Assembly (NCBI GenBank): GCA_903813345.2
Contig: CAIIXF020000012.1
Coordinates: 4,383,318 to 4,443,317 of the forward strand
Source: Owenia fusiformis
Lineage: Eukaryota; Annelida; Polychaeta; Sabellida; Oweniidae
Direction of reading: 5' to 3'
Length of the DNA: 60,000 nt
Below the pieces are notes generated by a model. That model did not search any database, was not told the DNA's origin, and worked only from the letters and a program-made list of their open reading frames with translations. Of the stretch, positions 44,301 through 57,030 are shown piece by piece; the stretch's first letter is position 1; each line of letters starts with the position of its first letter. Both the position numbers and the translations under genes were made by a program.

Positions 44301-47034
44301 AAATGTCACTTATAAATAATTATTTATGACCATTGTCGCTTAATTTATAGCAAAATCATTGACATTTGCACATTCGCGACGCTGTGCCTTTTTATAGATC
44401 TTGAATCTTTAAAGCATATCGGTTAAAAATCATACAAAACATATTTCCCCATGTCGTGCGCCTATTCGTTCAACAATTCAACCTTAAACTTTCTCTTGAA
44501 AAAATAAATCTTACAGATTTGTTAAATGTTCTAGCAAAATTGGCTACTCCCTCTCCGTTCATTATCCAGTTTTTTTTACAGGCCGCAGGGTCGCCGTAGA
44601 AGTTATAACTCGGATATATTTGTTCATTTCTGAGGTCCCCGTAGAAATCAACTGGCTTAACAAGATTGAATCATTATTTGTCAATGTTTCACGATCACTT
44701 TTCATTTGATATTACATCCTTGCACTATGAATAACATTTATAAATTGTCCCGATGTAAATAATATGAAAAAAGTATTATTTATCAACAGAAATTTAAAAT
44801 TTACCGTGCGGCTGCCGTGGGAAATGTGACTGCAAAAGTATGAGAGCGCAGAAATTCCACGGCGAGCGTAGAAATGTTACTGGTCGCAGAAGTGATAGAC
44901 CGCAAGGTCGCCGTAGGAAATGTGACTGGGTTGTTAATGTCATTATGCAAATTGATCAAGCCTTTCTCATCAGTAGGCCTCTTGGTATTTTGGTGAAGTT
45001 TTGAAAACCAATTGCAATGTTGTAGATATTGGTACCAAAATGGCATCATGTTTCCTAAAATGATGACCATTAACATTGCAATCGACAAATCCCATAAGAT
45101 AAACGGGTGTCTACAAGTCCTAAAAGGATCTCACAAAATGGGGAGAGTAGACCATGTATTGGACGGGCAACTCGGCGTCGAACCCGAGCGCTTGAAACTA
45201 GCACAAGGGAAATTCGAAAAGGTGTATGCCGAACTTAATCCAGGTAGAACGTTGAGATTGCACCTTTCATCATATCTGACAAATAATCTGGTCGCGAGAT
45301 CGCTTGGTTGGAAGAATTAGATGGAGGATTCCAAATTATTTTGTGTACCTCCTTTAAGATACCTTTTAGACCGTATGTATTACATTTGTTTTGGGACAAT
45401 ACAAAAATCCCTGATCTCATATTTAGGATCTAGGACAATCTACCTTTTATACGCATTTCAAAATATCAATTGTAACGAAAAGTAAAACGGGATACATCCG
45501 TTATGTTTGGTTGATTCTGGACACAGCGTTTCTCCAGAGGGAAATATTTATGGGAATATGTTGATACTGCTAAAGCTGTACCTATATAATAAAATGTAGG
45601 CCTGTAGGCTTTTTCCAATTGAATTGCGTTCTCTATTTGTAGGGGATGCTATATTCTTTGACTGCAACCTGCTGCATTCAAGTTCACCAAATACCAGCGA
45701 ATTCCGGAGATGGATGCTTGCTATGTGTTTCAACACCAAATCTAATAATCCAGTTAAAGCGCACCATCATCCATTTTATACACCTTTACAAAGGGTACTG
45801 TATCCGTTATTGTATTCATATTTACTGTACTGTGTTTTTGGTTTGACATAGAGCGACAATAAAAAGTGCACCTTCTTCAAAATGATTAGGCCTACTTTTG
45901 TGATTGTGCTTATAAGCCGTTGGTCATGCATATCAGAATCAATAAATATTATCGCTATTATGACGTGCAAGGACCTGGGGACAATTCGGGAAATGCGGGC
46001 TGATCTCAGCTTTGAGCGTTAATCTCTGCCTCATTTAAAAAGCTAACTATGTGTTTTATATACCTTTTTGAAGTATTTTTTATTTGCATTTCAGTGAAAT
46101 TATTTTTCCTTCAACATTTTGATGGGATCCTACATATTTTTAAAGTTAAATATACCCCGACATCGTCAAATACGCTGTAAGACGTAACACTTTGCGCTTA
46201 CGGGGCTCGTTGAAATTGGGATAACTTTTGAAATAATGATCAAAATCGCACTAAAATTTCACATTTTATTCAATCGAACATGTGCATTTATGACGTCACA
46301 ATTGCTTGACGGCTACAGTTCAAATTATCTTAAAACGAACGCTTTTAAAAATTTAAAAATTGTGTAAGGTTTTGAAGGCGAATGGGACGAGCAATAAGTT
46401 TACCTTCATTTAACCTTCTAATTTAGGTCTGATTTGAAAGAAAAATTAACTGCACAATAGTGTCATGGTGAAATTTACAAAACAATAACCAGTTTGTCTA
46501 TTTTGCAAATAATATTAAAATAAGAGCTGGTTTTCGAGACTTGAAAAAATGTGACGCATCGATTTTGTACCACAAATTCCATACGTATCAATATTTACTA
46601 ACGCCCCAAATGGATTTCTTGACCGTTTTTCAAAATTCAAAAACATTTTAGAAATATTGTCCTCGAGATCTTGCTACCCTGTGAATTTTGTAAAGATTAG
46701 ATAAGGATAAAGTATTTTATTTTTAGGTTGAGTAAACTTGTAAAAAATGTGACGCTTGTCGTTTTTGACGTTGTAAGGCTGTTTGCGCCCTATACTGCTC
46801 ATTGTTTTGTTTTGGTTTTTTGACGCCATAATGTTACGCTAATTGTCCCCAGTTTCGTGCGACGTGTATATATGGTTTCATTTTTCTGTCATATTCCTTA
46901 TTTAAAACAGCAACATTTTAGAGTAATAAATTCTTTTGCACACATGAAGGTTCCCAACTCTGCAATCAAGGCCTGCAAAGATCCTTTGAATATGAATGGG
47001 AAAGACTTTTTGGATCCTAAAAGTTCAACGTTGG
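41306..47034 (+). CDS. Phytanoyl-CoA dioxygenase (PhyH) family protein
   Basis: Fe(II)/2-oxoglutarate-dependent oxygenase, about 275-280 residues. Exons: 41306-41318 (MDDS), 41765-41834, 42135-42216, 43139-43255, 43752-43843, 45026-45243, 45643-45794, 46950-47034; phases agree throughout. The metal ligands are His121 and Asp123 (WHQDYG) and distal His209 (LLHSSSPN); Arg219 or Arg220 (FRRWML) is the likely 2-oxoglutarate contact. The N-terminal [10 protein letters not shown] and the GDAIFFD strand are typical of PhyH proteins. The C-terminus is not settled. A strong GTAAGG donor follows KSSTL at 47035, and a small exon at 47699-47709 would add DFI and a stop (279 residues); reading through instead gives a low-complexity tail to 47330. 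The substrate cannot be told: relatives include phytanoyl-CoA 2-hydroxylase, PHYHD1 and proline/ectoine-type hydroxylases. No peroxisomal targeting signal is evident in this incomplete model. Introns hold a 189-bp foldback and small repeats. Confidence 0.85.
42807..42995. mobile_element. 189-bp perfect-ended foldback MITE in PhyH intron
   Basis: AAGCTTGTATTCGTAAATGC at 42807-42826 mirrors the opposite strand of 42976-42995. Pairing continues through GGCTACCGGATTAAC and TACTATTTTATG to a loop near 42885-42915. Only a few mismatches occur, so the element is fairly young. Confidence 0.8.
44575..44935. repeat. Degenerate short repeats (GTCGCCGTAGAAATGTGACTG type)
   Basis: Variants of GGTCGCCGTAG followed by AAATGTGACTG or a similar string occur near 44590, 44636, 44810, 44865 and 44905 in the PhyH intron. 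A minus-strand ORF here is a by-product of the repeat. Confidence 0.45.
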
Positions 47035-49560
47035 GTAAGGACAAACATTTTAGGGAAGTTAAGCCACACGTTTTAAAGAGAACGTGCAAACTTTTGATCC
47101 TCCAATCCCTCTCTATTATGTTCCCCTACGTAGCCAATAATTGCCACAATAAATATATGGAGCCATATTCAGAACGACGTCATAATTTTTATAACAATAA
47201 AAAAGCGCAAAATTCTACTTTTTGCTGTGTTTGCAATGCTGTAATGGCAAGAAAAGAGTTTCAAAAATACCTAATGCCAATTAAGATTAACACAAGTGTG
47301 TTTTTAATGAAGATACCTCACTCTTCATAATCTATTGCATCATAAATGGTTGATACAGATGTGCAAATGACTTGTTGACAACAGGTACAAAACACGACGT
47401 CATCGCCAGGTTTAACAGAGGACCTGCTTGATCAAGACGTCAAAATAGGTTGTGTGACATTTTATCATGAAAAATGTTTTAATATATAACTTCGGTATCA
47501 TTGCATCAATCAATTTGAAATTTGGTAGACAAATAGGAAAAAGAAAACGCATATCTAAAATCGAATTAATATTTAACTTTAATTTTGTGGCATTCGTAAT
47601 GATGTAGACCCCAAAACGTAATTTTAATAATTAAAAATACCCGTTGTGACATTGAGTCATGAAAAATGTTTCATATTTTCACTTTTCCAATTCATCAGAT
47701 TTTATTTAACGGCTGAAAACCTTTTACCTACCAAGGATCATGTAAGGATCAGTAACTGTAATCTTGGGAATACTTTAGCCAAAAATGAAAATTATCGGTT
47801 GGTTATTTTTAAAGATAACCCACTTGGAGAAGGTTTTCTTGTCGTCATTTGTTACGCGTGACGCCTTGGTTTTGACGTCCTGCATAGATATATAAGACTT
47901 CAACATGGCAAATATCCTTTCATATTCTCAGAAACAAATAATCACAGCTACGAAAAGACGATTAAAATTCAAAGACGAATACTTTGATATAAGCCATATA
48001 TATATTTAGAATGAATAGTACAAAGGGAATATCAAAGGATGAGATACGCGAAAATCGCGGAATTATCACGTCGTATTGAATATGGTTTACAGACATTAGG
48101 AAAATTTTAATTAGGTTTCTAAAAATCAAGTGAGAGGAGATCAGAAATCAACGAGGTCAAAATCTAAAACACGTCCATTTTCTCAAAACGTATAGCTTAA
48201 CCTTCTTATTTGATAATTTTAGAAGAGAAAAAAACTCATTGCCGCTTCTATACGATCTTCGCACACTTTAAGTGAAGATAGTCGAGTTTAAAATGCCAAT
48301 AATTATAAATGGAACAATTCACCAACTTACATAAACGTCAATACTTGAGAAGGTACGTATTTCCAATAATTGGAATCAGAATCGCAATGCAATATCCTGA
48401 CAGAATGTCAAAGTATGGGTTGTTTATCGTTCAAGTAGTACTGTGTATTCAGAAACAACTTTTATATATTTCTTGTTTCATTTTTTCAGCTGACCAGAAT
48501 ATTACCAAAGAAATAAAGACGTAACGAAATTGCTCGAAACATTTGAACAATGGCGTACTTAAACACAAAAGGTCGACAAGGATTACAAACTAAACATTGT
48601 GCAAAATATAGTATACGGAGCGTGAAGAACATGATTATGCAATCTTGCAGATTTTTTAATTGAATTTTCCAACGTGTGTATTTATTTCATTCTTAAACAA
48701 TTCGATCTCATTTCTTAATTCAACATGTCCTAACCACGGATAGCTTAACACGATATCACATGTAAAAAATAACATGAAATACGACCAAACATGTTCTGCG
48801 CGTAGCAACCGAGCATTCATGGATTTTCTGAGGAGCAAGATTATTTTCTTATTGCATTTGTTTACCCGTCGATGCGATATCCGAATTCTGATTTATATAC
48901 GGAACAAGAGTATCGAGACTTTACTAACAAATTAATTAATATCAAACATTCGTTAGATATCATAGTAATAGCTATATTATAAATAAAATTTACAGGTAAC
49001 ACCAGAATTCTTTATAGTTTTTACTTATAATACTGTAACATACCCATGTTCACCCAATAAGAAACATTCACTAAAAGTAATATTCGGATATTTGATCAAA
49101 TTACTTAAATAACTTCTCAAACAATTTTATTTTTAGAGATCATCCAGTGCTCGAAAACACTGTGCAATATATTGGGCCCAATATCATGTAGTTTCAAACT
49201 TGCCACCCTTATACAAGTCCTTTCTGAATGAAACCACTTATGGTTGACAACGTGGTTATGGAGTTGGGAAAATACATGAACACGCAGTTTGGCATGTCTT
49301 GTAAAGAGCATGGTCTATATTTTGAAATCCTATAAACCAGATGGATGTACTCGTAGAAACACTGTTTTCTTCACTCTCACCATCAAGGGTTTATTTTATA
49401 CCCGGGACTTAGTATATGTACCCAACAAAATGACACGACATTCGTGGCTGCATTAGTAACTTAGCAGTAAATTTTCAAATTTATTAGCTTTATTGTATTT
49501 CAATCCCCATCAGGGGTCATATACAAAGCATACAACTAACTACAAACTACTTAAGTACAA

Positions 49561-49750
49561 AAATGAAATATAAATGTGTAATGCCCACGGATGGTGGGAA
49601 GTCCTCCATATATTACTTAGATAGATGGAGGACCTCCCACCATCCGTAATAAAATGAAAAATGAAATATAAATGTGTAATGCCCACGGATGGTGGGAAGT
49701 CCTCCATATATTACTTAGATAGATGGAGGACCTCCCACCATCCGTAATAA
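49561..49750. repeat. Tandem pair of a 98-bp hairpin unit
   Basis: Units start at 49561 and 49659 (AAATGAAATATAAATGTGTA). Each contains GGATGGTGGGAAGTCCTCCA, a short loop (TATATTACTTAGATAG), then its inverse TGGAGGACCTCCCACCATCC. The stems are nearly perfect in both units. This segment is absent from segmental unit 2. Confidence 0.8.
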
Positions 49751-50639
49751 TGCCACTAGACCCACTAGTATATGTGAATAAATACATACAGCAGTATGAC
49801 ACGCTACGTTGGCATTGTTTAACCAGACTCCTCTTTAATATCATTATATGAATTTATAAACATTCTGATACTCAGAGCATCTTTCTGTTTCACCTGAAAC
49901 ATGCTCTGATATTATGAGGCATATTCTGTGATCTGAGCACATCCGATGGGAAAAGTTATAACTGTCAATAAGTGTGATAGTTATCATGTAATCATTTACC
50001 TAATGTCAATACATTACATAGTAGGCATTGTATTTAACAGCAGATATTAGCACAGGCACGGTTAAACAAGATTAATGACCCCAATTAAATAAAATATGAG
50101 CTGGGATGAAAGATCTCAAAAATCCTCAATTTTGGGCTCTCCTGGATCGCCAATTCAAGCTCATTATGTCATGGCATCTCAGGGCTGAGAAGAAATGAGA
50201 TGTCATGGTTTATCATGATGATTTATAAAGATCTCGTTGTAACAGCATATTATAATTTGAATTAGATTAAATAAATAAATCTTCATATTTGAGATGGAGT
50301 TGTATTTAGGAATTTAACTAAGTATCAGCTTCCCGTGTTGAGAATACAAATCTATTTTTTTCCATTTTCATAATTAATGAAATTCATTCTCCACATATTT
50401 GTTATGTTACATAATTATTCGTTTTCAGGTTTGAGTTCTGCTGATTCTACTTTTATCAGTTTTTAAAATCTACGTTCTTCACATTTTTATATCCAAGATA
50501 CATTATTGCATCATGTAGAGAATGAATTAAGCTGAAATATAGACATTAAAATGGACCAAAAAGCAGTTTAGAATTCTTTATTAGTTGCATTGCTTTTTAT
50601 TTATTTTATCACATTAGCTATAGATTATTTTTTACAAAC

Positions 50640-51290
50640 ATTACATTACACTACATAGCATATCACATTTCATTCCATTACATCATATTACACAACATTA
50701 CATTACACTGCATTGCATTACAATGCATAGCATATTATATTACATTAAATATCATATTTTATCACATTACATATCATATCATATTATATCACATTACACA
50801 TCATAACATTCATACATTACATTGCACTACATTGCATTACATTAGATTATGTTACATTACATATCATATTATATTACATTACATAGCATATTTTATCACA
50901 TTACATATCATATCATATCACATTACACATCATAACATTCATACATTACATTGCACTACATCGCATTACATTATATTATATTACATTACATTACATATCA
51001 TATTATATCACATTACACATCATAACATTCATACATTACATTGCACTTATACATTGCATTACATTATATTATATTACATTACATTACATATCATATTATA
51101 TCACATTACACATCATAACATTCATACATTACATTGCACTTATACATTGCATTACATTAGATTATATTACATTACATTACACATCATATTATATCACATT
51201 ACACATCATAACATTCATACATTACATTGCACTTATACATTGCATTACATTAGATTATATTATATTACATTACATAGCATGTGATATTAC
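50640..51290. repeat. TTACAT-rich minisatellite, 93-bp higher-order unit
   Basis: Simple CATTACAT sequence organised in part into repeats. The phrase CATAACATTCATACATTACA recurs at 51021, 51114 and 51207 with exactly 93-bp spacing, and at looser spacing at 50802 and 50931. Because 93 is a multiple of three, the array leaves a long but meaningless open frame. Confidence 0.85.
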
Positions 51291-52757
51291 ATACATGTAA
51301 GTAAACACCCCAACACCTAATTAATTTAAAATGTTTTCAGGGATACGTGTGTTAAATACTTCTATGCTCATATTGTGTTTCAAATCCCATATTGAAAAAC
51401 TTGAAAACCTGTGTTGTAATTTTAAAAACATGGATGACCACCAAAAGACAATTTTTCTATTGACGAGTGAGGGGATCATATTAAAAGAATCTGCTAACAT
51501 GATAAATTATCTAATGATTGGTAGAGACGGGATTCTTATGTCAAAGTAACATTTTATATGTCATTTGAAGAATGTAATCCTATTTTCTTTACTTTATTGC
51601 TATATTTATTACTGTTATTGAAAATTGTATATCGAATGCACGTTTGGCCCTAAAAGGGCATCAGTACTAATAAAATCCTATTATGATATCATTGTCTTCT
51701 GTTTTCAAAATCATAGTTAAATGCACAATTGCTAAAATATTTGGAATTTTCAACTGAATCTCAGCCGTTCATGTTTTTATTTATATTCATTCATGGATCA
51801 AAATTCATTATTTTTTTTATAGTTTATGACATGACACTAGCGTTTATTGCCCTTTTCTAGACCTTTGCCCCTGGAGTATATGGACGTTCCAGCTTTTGCA
51901 AACATACGGAAAAGAACAAACCCATTTGATCAGCTGAACCAAGAAATAACATGGATAAAAAATAATCAATGTGGAAAAGGGATTACCATTCCCTAATAAC
52001 ACCAGCCAGCCAGGGGTGTCCAAATACCAATCAGCTTTGTCCGCCATTGACATCCCGATGGGTGCACGGAGAGCTAGTCGAAGTACAATAGACGTAAGTG
52101 ACTGGCGGTCGAGAGTGAAGAAACAGCGCAACTGGCCAAACAGACAATGAGTCTACGCATCTTCGGAACTTTAAGTATCGATCATTGGCGCCATTTGACC
52201 TTCATTGATGACAGTCGATATCTCACAAATAAGCTCAGTGGGCAAACTGTCATTTGAATACTTATAAGAAAAAGAAGCCTGGATAATGTACACACTGCTC
52301 CATATGGCCTATGTTTGGTCCTCGTTAGGCGGGTCTCTTTTAGAGAATAGGATGATACTAAACTTCAAAGATCGAATCGTCACAATCGTCGCCTATCGTG
52401 TCCCGACTCTGTAATCCTATAGAGGTTGACCATGGAAGGAATATATGGTACAGATGGTGATGATGGATTATTCATCAATTCACAGTGGCCCTCATATTTT
52501 CCGGACTAACGTTTAATCAAGATCATTTTGGCTCAGTGGGACTGTATTACTCGTAACAAATCCCTCTTTTCAAATGCAGGCCCAGATGAATGAGGGCCTT
52601 GGCCTAGCCCCTGAGGTCACATTAGCTTTTAATCGTTTTATCAGTTGGAAAACATTAGCTGACATTTTGCTACAGTGTATAAGTCACAAGCCTGATTGAG
52701 TCTAATATATGTTCTGTTTCAGGCTAGTATTCTATTCAAGGAATCCAAGGGTTCGTT

Positions 52758-53707
52758 CTAGCGACCATAGCCATCGCTATAGTAATAATATGTTGACTGT
52801 TTGTATGCATCCGAGGTGTAGTACACGCCGAGGGCAATCGCTATAATGATGACTGCAATGGCTATTCCGCATAGGCTTATCGCCAATGATATTTTCCCAG
52901 TTCTCCTCGCGCCATCAAAATCCCCGTTATCAGCTGAGGAGCTCGACTGCACGGAAAGTACGATAGCAGGGATTCCTGGAAATAACAATTGATTTAGCTT
53001 AAAAAACGGTTGTAGTTTATGGTAAAGCAAGACTCGGCGAGTCTTCTGTAGTTGGTTCCCCGGACAGGTTGAATGATGCAGTCATGTTTTTACTCTATAT
53101 TTGCAATGGAACAACCATTCTTATTGGAATTTTCAAGATTTATTCTAGAAACAATTTCAAACATGGAAATCAAATATCTCATCAATATTCTAAATTTTAT
53201 GATTTTGATAGGCTTGTTTCAAAAACACTTCACTATCAATAAAATACAGCTTTTTGACTGAACAATTGAACTTTAAACGTCATTTCAAATAATGTTTATT
53301 TTTAACATAGGAAATCCTCACTACAACATATTCTAAGACTAATTATTTATTGACAAAACTATAACGATAAATTGTATTTACATACCGAAAAGTATATTGC
53401 AGCATAAGCATGTAAATATAGCCAGGCACAAATAGCTGGACGGTCTTGGCTGTGTTTGCTGTATGATAGTTGTCTGAGTGGGTCCTGGCTGAACCACTAC
53501 CGGTTGAGGGCCAGGGTTGTAGTTATTGTAGACTACATTCTGGAAATTAGCAGGAGATGACGGCTGGTATGCTGCCGGAGGAGGTGGCTGGTATGCTCCT
53601 TGAGGAGGTGGCTGGTATGCTTCTGGAGGAGGTGGCCGGTTTGGTGCTGAGGGAGTTTGTTGTCCAGCATACCCGTGCTGCTGATTTGGATCATATTTTT
53701 CTTGCAT
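52758..53707 (-). CDS. CD225/dispanin family membrane protein, copy 1 (PRRT1-like)
   Basis: Small membrane protein of 179 residues on the minus strand. Coding exons: 53707-53386 and 52975-52758, joined in phase 1. The ATG (MQEKYDPNQQ) follows a splice acceptor (TTTTCTTATCAG) at about 53725, so an untranslated leader exon lies farther upstream. Residues 1-85 are proline-rich, with AYQPPPP-type repeats and Gln-Pro runs. Then comes the CD225 domain: a first membrane segment (SSYLCLAIFTCLCCNILFGI) with the clustered cysteines typical of the family, the conserved loop with GDFDGARRTGK, and a second membrane segment (about 147-167). A YYYYSDGYGR tail follows. Vertebrate relatives include PRRT1, SYNDIG1/TMEM proteins and the IFITMs; the proline-rich N-terminus is closest in style to PRRT-like members. 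Cellular role unknown. Its duplicate lies 5.5 kb downstream. Confidence 0.87.
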
Positions 53708-53754
53708 CGTGTTTATTTCTCCCCTCTGATAAGAAAAACAAATCGACAATTAGT

Positions 53755-53777
53755 TATGTATGTATGTATGTATGTAT
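53755..53777. repeat. (TATG)n microsatellite
   Basis: About five to six TATG units directly upstream of the dispanin 1 leader acceptor. In copy 2 a 27-bp tandem array sits at the same place. Confidence 0.8.
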
Positions 53778-54650
53778 ATCTTTATTGCCCTTTATGAAAA
53801 GGAGATACATGTATACAGTGTACAATGAAAATAATGCTGATATAAACAACCTTTCACATTCTCAGAAACAAAAAATCATAGCTACGAGAAGACGATTCAA
53901 ATTCAAAGACGAATACTTTGATATAATATAAGCCATATATATATTTAGAATAAACAGTAAAAGGGAATCTAAAACACGTTCCTTTTTTAAAAACGTATAG
54001 CTCAACCTCCTTATTCGGTAATTTTAGAAGAGAAAAAACTCATTGCCGCTTCTATCCGATCTTCGCACACTTTTAGTGAAGATCGTCGCGTTTAAAATGC
54101 CAATAAATGAACAATTAACCAACTTACATAAACGTCAAGACTTGGGAGGGTACGCATTTCCGATTATCTGACTGATTTAAATATGGATTGGAATCGGAAT
54201 CGCAATTAAAGTAAAGGTTGTTTATCGTTCAAGTAGTATTGTGTATTGAGAAACAGCTTTTATATATTTCTTGTTTCATTTTTTCAGCTGACCAGAATAT
54301 TACCAAAGAAATAAAGATGTAACGAAATTGCTCGAAACATTTGAACAGTGACGTACAAGGTCGACAAGGATTACAAACTAAACATTGTGCAAAATATAGT
54401 ATACGGAGCGTGAAGAACATAAGTATATACACAATCTTGCAGATTTTTTAAATTAAATTGTCGAACGTGTGTATTTCATTCTCAAACAATTCGATCTTAT
54501 TTCTAAATTCAACATGACCCTTACAACGATATCACATGTGAAAAAACGAACTAGCAGGTTCTGCGCGTAGCAACCGAGCATTCATGGATTTTCAACGGAG
54601 CAAGATTGTTTTCTCATTGCATTTGTTCACCCGTCAATGCGATATCCGTA

Positions 54651-55630
54651 GGGTTTGTGTAAAAAACCGGATGACCGGGTACCGGGTACCCGGTCGACCG
54701 GGTACCTAACGTTCCTAGCAGGGTTACCAACTTTCAAAGTTCCAGATTTCCCCCGATATATAGTAGCGAATTGACTTGACAGACTTAGCCTACCGAGTGC
54801 ACTGCTGTTCGATATTTTTACCCTATACGAGACAGAGCACTTTTTAAAATAATCGATCCAGCAAACAGTGACGTCCATGTCACGTTGCTCATAAGTAGCA
54901 TATAAGTTCCTAGAAGACGTTGCACATTTTCGTTCTTTACACATCGAGGCAACGTAAACATGAGACATCTATTGATGGTATAAAAAGAACGTTGTTGTAA
55001 CGTGTACGTAAAGTTCGTTAGTGTGGAAAACATAACAAACAGGAACGTTTGATTTTTTACTACATTGGTCCATATTTGACGTAACTCAAACGTTAAAATT
55101 CAACGTTGTCAAAACAGGCTTTTAATATCAAAATATTTGTTGGTGGAAAATAACATGACAAAAACGTTGTGTTCTCACTAAGTCGGTTCATTTCCGACGT
55201 ATTGTTAACGTTAAAAATTTAACGTTGTCGAAACGTTTTTTTCGATTTGAAATAACCTCAAAACGTGACGTTCTTGGACCGTATTGATGTATTGATCTGA
55301 CGTTATTTAAATATTCAGCAAAACGTCGATGGATGGTTGAATTTCAACATTGTGGAAATGGCTTCAAAATATTTGTGAGTTAAGGAAACGTGACAAAGAC
55401 GTCAATATGTTCTCACTAAATCGGTTCACTACCGACGTTATTTTAACGTTAAAAGTCAACGTTTTGAAAACGTTCTTACGATGTGAAATTACCTCAAAAC
55501 GTGACGTCGAAAATAACGTACATGTATCGTCCAGATCCAACGTTATAAATAAAAAAATTCCTAACCCTGCTTGGAACTTTAAGTACCCGGTCACCCGGTT
55601 ACCCGGTCACCCGTTTTTTTACACAAACCC
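54651..55630. mobile_element. 980-bp DNA transposon with long TIRs and 9-bp target duplication
   Basis: Both ends share about 75 bp in inverted order: GGGTTTGTGTAAAAAACCGG at 54651, mirrored by the strand opposite TTTTTTTACACAAACCC ending at 55630, each followed by GACCGGGTACC-like repeats and an AGCAGGGTT block. ATATCCGTA is present on both sides (54642-54650 and 55631-55639). Segmental unit 1 has the unfilled site (GATATCCGAATTCTGA near 48878). The interior holds about three degenerate repeats of about 190 bp rich in AACGTT and ACGTC. It encodes no transposase. Confidence 0.9.
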
Positions 55631-56599
55631 ATATCCGTATTCTGACTTTATATACAGAACAAGAGTATCGAGACTTTACTTACAAGTTCATTAGATATCA
55701 AAGTAATAGCTGTATTATAAATAAAATGTACACTGTAAAACGTAACTCCATGCATGTTCACCCAATAAGAAACATTCACTAGAAGTAATATCTCGAAATG
55801 CTTAGTAATAGATCAAATAATTTAAATCACTTCTCAAGTAATCATTTTATTTCTAGAGATCACCTGTGCAATATATTGGGCCAAATATCATGTAGTTTCA
55901 AACTTGCCACCCTTATACAACTCCTTTTTCTGAATGAAACCATTTATGTGGTTGACAATGTGGTTATGGAGTTGGGCAAATACATGAACACGCAGTTTGG
56001 CGTTGTCTTGTAAAGAGCATGGTCTATATTTTGAAATCCTATAAACCAGATAGTATAAATGTATAAATAGTTAAATACTGTTTTCTTCACTCACACCACC
56101 AAGAGTTTATTTTATACCCGGGACTTAGTATATGTACCAAACGAAATGACACGACATCCGGGGCTGCATTAGTAACTTAGCAGTATGACACGGTACATTG
56201 GCATGGTTTAGCCAGACTCCTCTTTAATATCATTATATGAATTTATAAAGATCTCGTTGTAACAGCATATTATCATTTGAATTTGATAAATTAATAAATC
56301 GTCACATTTAAGATGGAGTTGTATTTGGGAATGTCATTATTCTCTTCCTGTGTTGAGAATACAAATGTTTTTTCCATTTTCATAAATAATGAAATTCATT
56401 CTCCACATATTTGTTATGTTACATAATTATTCGTTTTCAGGTTTGGGTTCTGCTGATTCTACTTTTATCCGTTTTTGAATTCTATATTCTTTATATTTTT
56501 ATATCCAAGATACATTATTATTGCATCATGTAGAGAATGAATAAAGCTGAAATATGTCCCATTAAAATAGGCCAAAAAGTAATTTAGAATTCTTTATTA

Positions 56600-57030
56600 G
56601 TTTCATTTATCTTTATTTATTTTATCACATTAGATTATTTTAACATTTCATTACATAACATTACATTACACAGCATAGCATATCATATCTCATTACATCA
56701 CATCATATTACACAACATTATATCACACTGCATTACATTACACTACATAGCATATTATATTTCATTACATTACATCATATTACACAACATTACATTACAC
56801 TACATATCATATTATATTACATTACATATCATATTATATTTTATCACATTACACATCATGACATTCATACATTACATTGTACTACAATTGATTACATTAG
56901 ATTATATTACATTACATATCATATTTTATTACATTACATATTATATTATATCACATCACACACCATAACATTCATACATTACATTGCACTAGATAGCATT
57001 ACATCAGATTATATTACATAACATAGCATG
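56600..57030. repeat. TTACAT-rich minisatellite of unit 2
   Basis: Counterpart of the array at 50640-51290 but shorter and less regular, with no clear 93-bp array. Confidence 0.8.

Larger units (their letters stand above)
47920..53760. repeat. Segmental duplication, unit 1
   Basis: Starts near TCTCAGAAACAAATAATCAC (47929) and extends past the dispanin gene to about 53760. It aligns along its length with 53850-59200: the same order of AAGACGAATACTTTGATATA, CGCGTAGCAACCGAGC, a CAATATATTGGGCC block, the TTACAT minisatellite, an ATGGCGGACAAAGC block and the dispanin gene. Unit 1 has extra DNA at about 49440-49790 (hairpin repeats) and 49870-50230 that unit 2 lacks. Confidence 0.8.

Noticed and set aside
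46200-46900. Possible additional gene inside the last PhyH intron
   Set aside because: No frame of useful length with coding character; the sequence is AT-rich with scattered GACG motifs.
47035-47330. C-terminal extension of PhyH by reading through 47034
   Set aside because: A strong GTAAGG donor lies at 47035 and the downstream translation is low-complexity and unlike PhyH tails; kept only as an alternative.
47646-47861. ORF MTLSHEKCFIFSLFQ
   Set aside because: AT-rich chance ORF overlapping the candidate terminal PhyH exon; no domain features.
50832-51284. 150-codon plus-strand ORF rich in His/Ile/Tyr
   Set aside because: It is a translation of the TTACAT minisatellite; the 93-bp unit is a multiple of three, so the frame stays open by chance.
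53557-53931. Plus-strand ORF MTAGMLPEEVAGMLLEEVAG
   Set aside because: It is antisense to the proline-rich repeats of dispanin copy 1 (the same applies at 59034-59375 for copy 2).
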